Shown: positions 23,432-33,599 of the stretch, piece by piece
How the letters are laid out: every line of letters starts with the position of its first letter
Position numbering within the stretch: position 1 is the first letter of the stretch
Source of the DNA: Lotus japonicus
Lineage: Eukaryota; Streptophyta; Magnoliopsida; Fabales; Fabaceae
Reading direction: 5' to 3'
Length of the DNA: 64,000 nucleotides
NCBI RefSeq assembly: GCF_012489685.1
Contig: NC_080046.1
Span: forward strand, 25,054,223 to 25,118,222
Position numbers and translations under genes: made by a program
The notes under the pieces: model-generated
What the model saw: only the letters and a program-made list of their open reading frames with translations
Told to the model about the DNA's origin: nothing
Database searches by the model: none

Positions 23432-26400
23432 ATGCCACCGCAGAAAACAACAAAGAAAATGGATGCAAAGGTTGCAGCGCTTGAAGACGAAGTAGCTCAT
23501 CTTCGTACTACCCTTGTCCTGATGCAGGAGAAAGCTGACAACAATCAAGCGCAGTTGCTTGAACTCCTGGCCCAGAATGTGGGCAAACCAACGCCAGAGA
23601 AGGAAGACTCTGGGAGTATCCGCGATAACCCCAACCCTGTTAGATCGGAGAAGGAGAACGGAGGACCTTCTTATGTATCTGGTTGGACTAAGCTTGATGG
23701 AGGACTCTTGGATGAATTTAGGAAATCGGCTAAGAAAGTCGAGCTTCCTTTGTTCAATGGAGAGGACCCTGCAGGATGGATTGCTCGAGCTGAGGTATAC
23801 TTCCATGTCATGGGAACGAGTCCAGAGGTCAAGGTAAATCTGGCTCACCTGTGTATGGAGGGATCCACAATCCATTACTTCAACTCCTTGCTGCACTTGG
23901 ACCCAGGTTTAACTTGGGAAAAACTCACCAATGAACTGCTTGAACGCTATGGAACGGCTAATCGAGGAGATGTCTTTGAGCAACTTTCCGATCTTCAACA
24001 GAGAGGTACCATTGACGAGTATGTTCAGGAATTCGAGCGGTTGCTATCACAAGCACCGAATCTCCCAGATGAACAGTATTTCGGATACTTCATCCATGGC
24101 CTCCGTGAAGACATTCGCGCACGGGTCAGAAGCATGCGAGCCCTGACTTCTCTCCCTCGATCCAGATTGATTCCCTTGGCCAAAGCAATAGAGACGGAGC
24201 TCCATGGGCCGGTTCGCTCATCAGTCGGGTCAAAAGGAGGAGGGATGCGATCGGGTTATGGGCCGGGTTCTTTTACCCGAGCAGCCCACCAAGTTTCAAG
24301 TGGGACAGGTCCACCGGGTCGGGATTCACCTCCGGGTTGGATCATGGTGAAGAACGATAAGGGAGATCGAAGAGAGGAGAAGGGGAACCCTCGACCCCAA
24401 CCGCGCGACAAGGGTGTTCGCCACCTACCATACCAAGAGCTGTTGGATCGCCGGCAGAAGGGTCTTTGTTTTAAGTGTGGGGGAAAGTACCACCCTCTCC
24501 ATCAATGCCCAGACAAACAAATCCGAATCATGCTGCTGGAAGAAGGGGATGACGTTGGGGAAGCAGGGGAGCTATCAGCTGAAACGGAGGATGAAGACGA
24601 GGCTGCAGTCGACGGCGCGTGCAGCATCATGCGGCTGAGCTCCGAGCCCATACAAGGACAAACAATGAAACTGCAGGGCTCAATTCTGGGAGTCCCGATT
24701 TTGATCCTCGTGGACAGCGGAGCCACACACAATTTCATATCCAAGCGTGTGGTCGAGACTATGGGATGGGCAACCCCAGCTACTCCGACGATGCGCATCC
24801 TTCTAGGAGATGGAAGTAAGACTACTGCAAGTGGTAAGTGTGAGCAGGTTAGTTTGGAAATTGCTAATTACAAAACCACAGTGGAAGCCATACTCTTCGA
24901 CCTTGATGGAATCGACCTGGTACTGGGAATAGCATGGTTGGTAACTCTGGGAGATATGCTCATTAATTGGGGAAAGCAGACTGTACGCTTCCAACAGGAA
25001 GGGCGTTGGTTCCATTTTCAGGGACAGGGAGGCTCTCGAGATGATCAAGGGGCATTGCAAAGCTTTCTGCACCAGGATATCAGAACTCCTGAAGGGTATT
25101 TTCTGTCTAGTGTCTTGGAGTCCCAAATTTCCAAATCACAAAACAGGAATGTAGAGCAATTGACTGAGAAGCAGAGCCAACAATTAACCTCCCTATTGGA
25201 GAAATTTGTGGACGTTTTCACGGCTCCAAGAGGGCTTCCACCCAAGAGGCAGCGAGAGCATCAAATCAATTTAGTAGCAGGGCATGGTCCAGTCAACGTG
25301 AGACCATACCGTTATTCCCATCATCACAAAGATGAAATTGAGAAGCAGGTGCAAGAGCTGTTACAGCAGGGAATCATAAGACATAGCCAGAGTGCTTTTT
25401 CGAGTCCAGTAATCTTGGTTAAAAAAAAAGATGGGTCCTGGAGAATGTGCGTGGACTACCGTGAATTAAACAAAGCCACTATCCCGGATAAGTTTCCCAT
25501 TCCGGTGATCGATGAGCTTCTTGATGAGTTATATGGGGCTCGGTTTTTCTCCAAATTGGACTTGAAATCCGGGTACCACCAAGTTCTGGTAAGAGAAGAA
25601 GACGTGCCCAAGACTGCGTTTCGTACCCACGAAGGCCATTACGAGTACTTGGTAATGCCTTTTGGGTTAATGAACGCGCCTTCAACCTTTCAAGCATTGA
25701 TGAATGAGTTTTTTCGTGACTTGTTGCGTCGGAATGTACTAGTGTTCTTCGACGACATATTAGTGTACAGTTCTGACTGGGAAACACACTTACAGCAGCT
25801 CACAATGGTGTTTGACAGACTGAGAAAACAGGGGCTGGTAGCAAACCGAAAGAAATGCTCATTTGCACAACAGTCAGTTGAGTATTTGGGGCATGTAGTC
25901 TCATTTCAGGGGGTTTCCATGGATCCGAGCAAAATACAAAGTGTCATCAATTGGCCTACTCCCAAGAATGTGAAGGGAGTAAGAGGATTTTTGGGACTAA
26001 CGGGTTACTACCGTAAGTTTGTCCAGAATTATGGGAAGATTGCTTGTCCGTTAACAGACCTCACCAAGAAGGAAGGTTTCAAGTGGAATGCGAAGGCACA
26101 TGAAGCATTTGATATGTTAAAAACCTGTATGACCACTGATCCCGTGTTGGCTCTACTCGATTTCTCTCAACCGTTCGTGATTGAGAGCGATGCTTCAGGG
26201 AATGGGATTGGAGCGATTTTACTGCAGAATGGAAGGCCAATAGCATACTTTAGCAAAGCCCTCAGTGAGCGTAATTTGACCAAGTCGGCATACGAGAAAG
26301 AGCTTATGGCCATTGTGTTGGCAATCCAGCATTGGCGTCCCTACTTGCTGGGTAGGCAATTCACCGTACGTACTGACCAGAAGAGCCTTCGACAATTGCT

Positions 26401-28132
26401 CCCCCAGCGTATTACCACTGTAGATCAGCAAAACTGGGCCGCTAAGCTGTTGGGATATCAGTTTGATATAGTTTATAAACCTGGCCCAACAAACAAAGGA
26501 GCTGACGCTTTGTCCCGCATGTTTGAAGAAGGAGAGTTCAGTTCTATAATCTCTTATCCAAGCTGGTTAGAAGGTGAACAAATTGTCCAAGAAGCGCATC
26601 AAGACGCTAAATTAGCTTCCATCATCTCTGCTTTGAAAGAGAACCCAATGAGCAAGCCCGGTTTTAATTATTCTCAAGGGGTGCTGTACTACTCTAATCG
26701 ACTGGTAATTTCTGCAAATTCTAAGTGGATTCCCAAGTTGCTCCAAGAATTCCACACCACTCCACAAGGGGGCCACTCCGGTTTCTACCGTACCTATCGT
26801 CGACTGGCAGCTAATGTCTACTGGATTGGCATGAAGAACTCAGTACAGCAGTTTGTGAAGGGGTGTGATGTGTGTCAACGTCAGAAATATGTGGCCACTT
26901 CTCCAGGGGGTTTACTCCAGCCTCTACCCATTCCTGACAGAATCTGGGAAGAGCTTTCTATGGACTTTATCACGGGTTTGCCTAAGATAAGAGGTACGGA
27001 TACAATTTTCGTCGTTGTTGATCGTTTATCTAAGTATGCCCATTTCCTTCCAGTCAAACGTCCCTACACAGCAAAAGGAATAGCAGAAACTTTTGCTAAG
27101 GAGATAGTGCGGCTTCATGGTGTTCCCGTGTCTATTGTGAGTGACCGTGATCCTGTGTTCGTGAGTACTTTCTGGACTGAATTATTCAAGCTACAGGGCA
27201 CACGTTTGGCTATGAGCACCGCCTACCATCCTGAGACGGATGGCCAAACGGAGGTCATCAATCGTTGTCTGGAAACTTACTTGAGATGTTTTATCGCGGA
27301 TCAACCCCGGACATGGCTTCAATGGCTGCCTTGGGCAGAATATTGGTACAATACAACGTACCATGTCTCAACCGGGGTCACCCCTTTTGAAGTAGTGTAT
27401 GGCAGAGCGCCACCCACTCTGTTACGTTTCACAATTGGAGAAACTAAGGTGGAGGTTGTAGCCCGTGAATTGCAGGATCGTGATGAGGCTTTGCGCCAAC
27501 TGAAAGCCCATCTTTTGCGCGCTCAGGGCAAGATGAAATCCCAGGCTGATAAGAAACGCAAGGAAATTTCCTTTGCGTTGGGTGAATGGGTCTTTGTGAA
27601 ATTACGACCCTACAAACAACAATCTGTGGCTCAAAGGATTAATCCTAAGTTAGCTCCTCGTTATTTTGGTCCTTTCGAGGTCGTTGCACGCATTGGTGCT
27701 GTCGCATACAAACTCCGTTTGCCTGCAAATTCGCGAGTCCACCCTGTCTTCCATGTCTCTCTTTTGAAACGGGCAATTGGGGAATATCAAGCTGAGAAAG
27801 ATCTGCCAGAAGGTTTGGCCGGAGAGAGTCCTATTACCATTGAACCCAGCTCAATTTTGGCTGTTCGCACTGTACAGCAGCAGGGGGGGACAATCACTCA
27901 GTACTTGATTCAGTGGCAAGGAAAACCTGCTGAAGAAGCTACATGGGAAGATGAGTTTACTCTTTCAAATCAGTTTCCCGCTTTCAACCTTGAGGACAAG
28001 GTTGTTCCTCAAGATGGTGGGAGTGATAGGACCGTTGGTAGAGAGTGGGCCAAAACACAAGAGAGCAGGCCCAAAGTGTGGAGGGTTTATGTTAGGAAAA
28101 ATAAGAAAGGGAAAGAAGCTTCAGGAATATGA
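23432..28132 (+). CDS. Reina-like gag-pol polyprotein
   Basis: About 1566 residues in one frame, carrying all retrotransposon functions. Rough residue positions: N-terminal coiled-coil-like segment (10-50); gag body with LPLFNGEDPAGWIARAE (105-125); CX2CX4HX4C zinc knuckle CFKCGGKYHPLHQC (346-359); aspartic protease LVDSGATHNF (about 426); RT with VKKKDGSWRMCVDYRELN (about 670) and FFDD (about 772); RNase H with ESDASGNGIG (about 918); integrase HHCC finger (1110-1155); D-D-E core (SMDFITGLP, VSDRDPVF, and E of DGQTEVIN); chromodomain YLIQWQGKPAEEATWE (about 1490-1506). The ATG at 23432 follows the PBS closely and suits a single gag-pol translation product. The last 36 codons lie inside the 3' LTR. 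No stops or frameshifts, so it is likely functional. Confidence 0.93.
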   Translation: MPPQKTTKKMDAKVAALEDEVAHLRTTLVLMQEKADNNQAQLLELLAQNVGKPTPEKEDSGSIRDNPNPVRSEKENGGPSYVSGWTKLDGGLLDEFRKSAKKVELPLFNGEDPAGWIARAEVYFHVMGTSPEVKVNLAHLCMEGSTIHYFNSLLHLDPGLTWEKLTNELLERYGTANRGDVFEQLSDLQQRGTIDEYVQEFERLLSQAPNLPDEQYFGYFIHGLREDIRARVRSMRALTSLPRSRLIPLAKAIETELHGPVRSSVGSKGGGMRSGYGPGSFTRAAHQVSSGTGPPGRDSPPGWIMVKNDKGDRREEKGNPRPQPRDKGVRHLPYQELLDRRQKGLCFKCGGKYHPLHQCPDKQIRIMLLEEGDDVGEAGELSAETEDEDEAAVDGACSIMRLSSEPIQGQTMKLQGSILGVPILILVDSGATHNFISKRVVETMGWATPATPTMRILLGDGSKTTASGKCEQVSLEIANYKTTVEAILFDLDGIDLVLGIAWLVTLGDMLINWGKQTVRFQQEGRWFHFQGQGGSRDDQGALQSFLHQDIRTPEGYFLSSVLESQISKSQNRNVEQLTEKQSQQLTSLLEKFVDVFTAPRGLPPKRQREHQINLVAGHGPVNVRPYRYSHHHKDEIEKQVQELLQQGIIRHSQSAFSSPVILVKKKDGSWRMCVDYRELNKATIPDKFPIPVIDELLDELYGARFFSKLDLKSGYHQVLVREEDVPKTAFRTHEGHYEYLVMPFGLMNAPSTFQALMNEFFRDLLRRNVLVFFDDILVYSSDWETHLQQLTMVFDRLRKQGLVANRKKCSFAQQSVEYLGHVVSFQGVSMDPSKIQSVINWPTPKNVKGVRGFLGLTGYYRKFVQNYGKIACPLTDLTKKEGFKWNAKAHEAFDMLKTCMTTDPVLALLDFSQPFVIESDASGNGIGAILLQNGRPIAYFSKALSERNLTKSAYEKELMAIVLAIQHWRPYLLGRQFTVRTDQKSLRQLLPQRITTVDQQNWAAKLLGYQFDIVYKPGPTNKGADALSRMFEEGEFSSIISYPSWLEGEQIVQEAHQDAKLASIISALKENPMSKPGFNYSQGVLYYSNRLVISANSKWIPKLLQEFHTTPQGGHSGFYRTYRRLAANVYWIGMKNSVQQFVKGCDVCQRQKYVATSPGGLLQPLPIPDRIWEELSMDFITGLPKIRGTDTIFVVVDRLSKYAHFLPVKRPYTAKGIAETFAKEIVRLHGVPVSIVSDRDPVFVSTFWTELFKLQGTRLAMSTAYHPETDGQTEVINRCLETYLRCFIADQPRTWLQWLPWAEYWYNTTYHVSTGVTPFEVVYGRAPPTLLRFTIGETKVEVVARELQDRDEALRQLKAHLLRAQGKMKSQADKKRKEISFALGEWVFVKLRPYKQQSVAQRINPKLAPRYFGPFEVVARIGAVAYKLRLPANSRVHPVFHVSLLKRAIGEYQAEKDLPEGLAGESPITIEPSSILAVRTVQQQGGTITQYLIQWQGKPAEEATWEDEFTLSNQFPAFNLEDKVVPQDGGSDRTVGREWAKTQESRPKVWRVYVRKNKKGKEASGI

Positions 28133-28417
28133 GCTGGAGGTGAGAGAGTGAGGTTGGAGAGTTAGTTACGTGAAATGCGGAGGGGGAGGAATGTGTGAGG
28201 TGTAGAGATTCCCTTTATAGGTTCATTGTTAGCAAAGGGAAGGGGTATGAAGAGTATTGTTAAGAAAATATTTGGATAGAGAGGTTTCTTCTCTATAGGA
28301 GTGTTTACTCTGGGACTTTAGCTTCTGCTATTGTATTTGTTCTGATTCAATCAATATTAAATCATTTTTCCTCATTTTGCCTACTGTTTCTCTTTACTGT
28401 GACTTTGGTTTCCATCA
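28024..28417 (+). mobile_element. 3' LTR of Reina-like element
   Basis: 394 bp, beginning just after a purine-rich AAGATGGTGGGAG tract (28011-28023) that is the likely polypurine tract and is also translated. It overlaps the end of the polyprotein frame by about 109 bases. Confidence 0.93.
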
Positions 28418-28422
28418 TTCTC

Positions 28423-29225
28423 CCCTTGTTTGAGAGATTTAAAAAAGGGGAGATGGCTTTAAGGAATTTTTAAACTCCTCTAAGACCCCTCCAAGACTAT
28501 CCTTTAGTTGTTTTGTGGAGTTTCCCAAATTTAGGATGCTTAGAGGAACTTGTAACTTGCAAACAAGGAAAGGGCTTATGCCCCTTCATTCACAACCTTC
28601 CTCTCCCCTTCCCTAAAAACTCAGAAACTAAGCCTTAGGTTGTATTTGTGAGTTTATAGGGGAGGGGAGGAGCAAGTTTTGAGGGGAATGAAACGGGAGG
28701 ACAAGACAGAGGAAATAAGGGTAAACCCTCCCCCTGGTTGGGAATTCCAAATTTTCCAAAACCCTGAATTTATGGTGTATTTGTGAGTTAAGTTTTGGAG
28801 AGGAGTGAAGAGAATGAGAAGACTTTGAGAAGCTCTCCCATTGTTTGGGAGATTTTTAAAAAGGGAGAGGGCTTTGGGGAATTTTTAAACTCCTATCCAA
28901 GACTCTCCTTTAGTTGTTTTGTGGAGTTTCCCAAAATTAGGATGTTTAGAGGAACTTGGAACTTGCAAACGAGGGAAGGGCTTATGCCCCTTCCCCCTCA
29001 CTTGTCCTCCCCTCCCCTTCTCCTCAAAGTCTTCTTTTTCTCCCCCTACAAACTCGGAAACACACTCTTGTGGGAACTAAAAAGTATACCTAGAAGAGTT
29101 TTGGAGGGGTTTTAGAAATACCTCAAACTCTTCTCCTTTATTTAAATCTCCCGAACAAGGGGAGGACTTTTCCTTCCCTTTCCTCATCTCCAAAACCCTA
29201 CTCACAAACACCCTAAAACATACAT
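28423..29225. repeat. GA-rich repeat units, right part
   Basis: Continuation of the interrupted unit to 28634, then a second unit of about 430 bp from 28635 to about 29066. That unit repeats the same order of blocks: GTTTGGGAGATTT-like, TTTTAAACTCCT, TTTAGTTGTTTTGTGGAGTTTCCC, GGGCTTATGCCCCTTC. The inverted-looking right end is near 29194-29220. No coding potential. Confidence 0.55.
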
Positions 29226-29337
29226 TTGGAGAGGGCTAACAGGGTATAAGGCTGCCTCCTATGCCTTAAACATAAAATTTATCCATAGATTTATAGGCTT
29301 CATTCATCAGAATCATTGGATATCTTTCACATTCATG

Positions 29338-29342
29338 TTTTG
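29338..29342 (+). repeat. Target-site duplication TTTTG (left)
   Basis: Matches TTTTG at 30267-30271, directly flanking the solo LTR. Confidence 0.85.
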
Positions 29343-30266
29343 TGAAATTCTGGTTCACGCACAAGACATATGTCGTACCAAACGTCTAAGACATCTGACA
29401 CAACTTACAACAGATAACAGCAGAAGTGCATCACAATATTAAATCAGAAAAACATTAAAGAAGAACACAAAGAATTGTTAACCCAGTTCGGTGCAATATC
29501 ACCTACGTCTGGAGAGTTTTCACCCAAGAGAGATAATCTACTATTATAGAGAAATTGTACACAAAAGGTCTCACAAGAACTGCCCCAGTTCAACTACCTT
29601 TTCTACCTAACTCTACCCGTGGAATACTACTTAGGTCTCCCCCTAAGTATGAGAACTCCCTCTCACTCTCTCACACACAATCACTGCCACAATGATTAAT
29701 CTCTTACAACAAGAGTAAAGACGATCTCAAGATCAAACAACTAACACAACAACTCTCAACTTACAGTAAGAACATAGAGCTGCTGAGAGAACACCCAGTG
29801 TGAACAAAACAAGAGTAAACCCTAATTCACTCAACAAGAAGCACCACCTAGCAACTAGGTCTAGGTCTTCTTAAGTAGCAGTTGTCCAGGCCTTGTCTTC
29901 GATGGACTTGGGCGAGCAAAGAGTCCATACAAAACAGGAAGTTGTTAGTGAAACAAATCTGCATAAAATCTTCAAAGATGCGTTTCAGTTGCAGATAAAA
30001 ACTTCCATAAATATCTCAGATCAAATCCCTTAAAACTGATTTGATCACATTTGATATATTCCTTGAACGGCGCATATAAGCTTCCAACAAAACCCCTAAC
30101 TTGATTACAAAGTAATCAACTTAAAAAGCTTCACAGATAATTTAGCCAACTCATATCAGATCCGCAAGGACACATGTCATAGTCAAGATGTTACAACATC
30201 GTGTCCGACATTTTGGCAAAAACACACTTAGCTAAAATGCAGACAATCATGAACAAAGGAACAACA
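29343..30266 (-). mobile_element. Solo LTR of a SIRE-like Ty1/copia element
   Basis: 924 bp. On the minus strand it starts TGTTGTTCCTTTG and ends GAATTTCA, the same ends as the 5' LTR at 42094-42957. An internal block around 29480-29520 matches that at 42785-42850. The TSD TTTTG on both sides and the absence of internal sequence make it a solo LTR from LTR-LTR recombination. Confidence 0.85.
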
Positions 30267-30271
30267 TTTTG

Positions 30272-30838
30272 CATGTAGAGTCATTGAATATATCTCAAGA
30301 ATTTATGGAAATCATTTTGCATACTTGTTCGTTTCTTCTGCATTCTCGCGTTTCTTCTGCATTGTCGCAGTGGATATGGTCAATTTACACCGCATGGATC
30401 ATTTCATATAGTTATGTATTGACATTTATCTGAAGCATGTGTAAGCAATTAACTTTGATTGTCTTTATGAATGTAACTGCGTTAAATACTGATAGGGTCG
30501 TTCATAATGGTCCTACCTGGCTTGAAGTTGCGTGAGTAATTCAAAAAAAAAATTAACTTGACTGTCAAAACAAAGTACTTGATTTGAGAAATGAATTTTT
30601 ACTATTATTTCCCTCTAAGTTTTATATTATCTACTGCATGTTTTCTTAGATGTAAAATGCAAGTTATAGAATTATCGTCTTGTAGAAACCTTGGAAAAAG
30701 AAATTCACGTGAGGATAATCATGAGCGGAGGATATCGGTATGCGTGTGTAGAATTTAATGCATTGGTGCAGCCTTTAGTCTACGTGATATGGGAGGTTTG
30801 GAACTAGGTGATTTTTTAGGGTCGGAGGAGCTTATCGT
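30272..30838. other. Intergenic DNA, nothing recognised
   Basis: AT-rich, no coding potential. A 20-bp direct repeat (GTTTCTTCTGCATT followed by TCGC) occurs near 30328 and 30349. Confidence 0.5.
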
Positions 30839-30839
30839 C

Positions 30840-31392
30840 TAGGGGGTGCTCAAGCGGGTTGCTTGTTTGGCTTCGTGCCTTGTGCTGGCTGGCTGTCTCG
30901 GGACATCGTGTTCCCACGCTGAGTTCGACGTGGATACGACCAGGTGCGCGAGCATCATCAAGCTAAATTTTGATGCGTCTTTCCAGGATTGAAATGAGGT
31001 TGGTCTAGGCATGATGGCTCGGAACGGAGAAGGGGAAGTGATGGCAGGTGCTACCTCACATCCTTTCCTTTCCTTTTTCGTCTCTCCTCGCCAAAGCCTC
31101 CACCTTTCGATGGGCAATGATGTTGGCAGTTGAGTTGGGTTTTTGGTGGGTTTGTTTTGAAACGAATTTCTTGCCGTTGTTCCAACGGTGGAAGAGGAAT
31201 AGGGAGGGCCGTTCATACTTTAGATTCAATTCTTAGCGATTGTGGTTCTTTTTGCTTTTGCTTTTGATTTTGTTGGTTTAACTTTTGTGAGACACTCTGG
31301 AAACTCTATTGCGGGTTTTCTAGCTAGGAACGCTTGCGTCTATGCAAATTCTGGTTGGGTGGAGGAGATTTCTTCCCAAGTGGTTCCTCTTG
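30840..31392 (+). pseudogene. LINE-type RNase H domain remnant
   Basis: The plus strand, read across at least two frameshifts, shows KLNFDASFQ, then GLGMMARNGEGEVMAGAT, an AKAS-FRWAMMLAVELG stretch and GNSIAGFLARNA. This is the order of the RNase H domain that ends many plant LINE or RVT_3-type proteins. No intact frame. Cut at its right end by the minus-strand LINE at 31393. Confidence 0.6.
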
Positions 31393-32575
31393 TTTTTTTT
31401 TGAAAGGTCAAAGTGAAATAATAATTAAATGGGGAGGCATTAAGGGTGCCTCCAACCCTGATACAACCGAAACCAAAAAGAAAGGAACCAAAAACAAAGC
31501 AAAGCAAAATCTCCTAACCACTTTGCTCTGTAACAAGCCAGCCTTACAAGGAAAACAAAAAGACCCCAACCACCTAGTACTCGCAGCATCCCCTACTTAA
31601 AAAGTAAACCATAAAAAAGGGACTGTGAGTAGATGGGAAAAACAGAAGCACAACCGCAAGGGAACAAAACTATCAACACCAGTAAGGCCCATCTGCTACA
31701 CAAAAAATGTGATTGGAGTTCCAATCATATGAGGAGAAAGAAAAATCCTTCGCTTTGCTTCGAAGCCAGCTCCATGCTCGAAATTTCGTAAGCTCCAATA
31801 CCCTCAAGGTGTCGAGTGTACAACCTTTGAAAATAACTTCATTGCGGTGTGTCCAAATCGACCACACACAAGCAGCCCACACTGTTGCCCACCACTGGTT
31901 ACCTCTGACCGAAAGAATTTGCCGATGTTGATAGAAGTGAGCTCTACTGTCCTCAGGTAAAACAGTGTCAACCCCCAGTCAGTTGTAGCAGAGCATCCAA
32001 ACCCTCCATGAGAAAGCACATGAGAAAAAAACATGCGTCGTTGTTTCCTCACTGAGACAGCAGAAAACACATCTGCATTCTAAGCCTGTTGGAATGACTC
32101 TTCTTTTCTTGAGGTTTTCTCTGGTTTGGACTCTATTTAGGAATACTTTCCAAAGGAGAGCTTGCACCTTCGAAGGAACAATAACCTTCCATAATTGTTT
32201 AAAAATCCCCAGATCCATAGCTTGATCCAATTCCAAGTGTTGAATTTGATTAGCTGAACTGACAGAGTACATACCATCATTTGATGCTAACCACTTCGAA
32301 GTATCTTCTTCTACCCTCTTAATCTGAGCAGTATTCAGAATCTGGAGAAGTTGATCTAGCAGTACCTTCTCCATTCAAATCTTTCCCTTCTCCATTTGAG
32401 ATCCCAAACCCACCTCTCATCCCTCCAATACCCCATCTCGTCTATTCTACAAACTCCCTATCCAAAGTCCATATCTAGAGGTCAGAATCCTTACCCATAA
32501 TGTTCCTTCTTCTTCCAACATCCGCCACCGCCATTTCATCAATAATGTGTGACCGCATATGTATTGAGTTATTTG
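31393..32575 (-). mobile_element. 5'-truncated L1-type LINE with poly(A)
   Basis: A nine-T run at 31393-31401 is the poly(A) tail on the minus strand, followed inward by a 3' UTR-like stretch and then coding remnants. CCTCTTG at 31386-31392 and 32576-32582 is a possible 7-bp TSD. The 5' end is truncated before the RT domain, as is usual for L1 insertions. Confidence 0.65.
31673..32374 (-). pseudogene. LINE zf-RVT region
   Basis: The frames 31979-32374 and 31673-31882 cover the zinc-binding domain found at the end of plant LINE reverse transcriptases. It shows WLASNDGMYSVSSANQ, LWKVIVPSKVQALLWKVFLNRVQTRENL, CRCVFCCLSEETTTHVFFSCAFSWRVW, then AACVWSIWTHRNEVIFKG. At least one frameshift separates the two pieces, near 31980. 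The RNase H domain is not present. Confidence 0.8.
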
Positions 32576-32582
32576 CCTCTTG

Positions 32583-33599
32583 ATGGCCCTTAATATATGT
32601 TTGGATATCTTTAAAAAAATGTTAAAACTTATTGATTTTGTTTATGTGAAACTTAAAGACTAAAAACAAAAACAAATACATAAAGAGTTAAATATATTTT
32701 TGATTTTTCACTTATACACTCGAATCTATAAAATGACACCTAACAACTCTTGTTATCCCTGAAAATTTTTGTTCAATTTAAAATAGTGTTTATGGCGTCA
32801 GAAAAAAAATTTGAAATATTTTTTACCCACTTACCAGTACACGTTACAATCTTTTCATATTAGGTGTTCACGTGTAATTTTCACATCAATTTTAGTACTT
32901 AAAAATTCTCTTTTAATAATTTTTGATCCTTTTTTTTCTTTTTCTTCCTCTTCCATTACTGTAACTAATTTATTTAATGACAAAACTTAAACCATGGGTA
33001 AAAGCATTATATACCAACATATATTTTATTTTGTTATTATATGTTATGTTTTAGTTACAAGTATAAAACCTGCTAGCTTCAAACCTGCTAATGAACATAT
33101 GTTGTGGAACATATGGTTGGCGTAAAGTGAGAAGAAGCGAGTAAAGCCATAATTTAAAATATATGGGTATATTTGTTATTTAAAATGATGATAGATGGTG
33201 AATCATTGTGTTATACTTCTTTTAGTGTATTGTACTAGGCAAAACCATAGATTCGAATGCTTCATGTGAATTTCCCTCTTTTTTATACATCAATTTTCTC
33301 TTCCATATCTTTTTCAACTCCACTCTTCCTAGTTTTCTAATTTGTTCACATCTCAATATTAATCACATCTTTCTCTTTCTATTTTTTCTCCCTCTTCTCT
33401 TCAAAGTGGTACTATTATGAATTTAGATTCTATACTGTAAAGAAAATCATAAATTCCCACCGTTAAGAAATATGGGTTATTTGATCAAAGATTAGATGAT
33501 GACTGACGTTTTAAGCTTTTAAGCCTTTCAATTTTGATGAAATATATAAACCACTCGATATTAAAATAACAACCGTGATTAATTGAACAGTTTGTCTAC
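32583..33599. other. AT-rich intergenic DNA, nothing recognised
   Basis: About 1 kb of AT-rich sequence without coding potential, RNA genes or clear element ends. Confidence 0.6.

Larger units (their letters stand above)
22980..28417 (+). mobile_element. Complete Reina-like Ty3/gypsy chromovirus
   Basis: 5438-bp element with 394-bp LTRs (22980-23373 and 28024-28417), ends TGATAGG...CCATCA and TSD TTCTC. It has a PBS at 23377-23392, one uninterrupted gag-pol frame and a chromodomain. I see three differences between the LTRs over 394 bp (near 23230, 23325 and 23340 in the 5' copy), so insertion was recent. It may be an autonomous, active copy. Short LTRs plus a chromodomain suggest the Reina clade; this is inference. 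Confidence 0.93.

Noticed and set aside
23303..23896. 197-codon minus-strand frame at the start of the Reina-like gag
   Set aside because: Antisense shadow overlapping LTR, PBS and gag; no domain.
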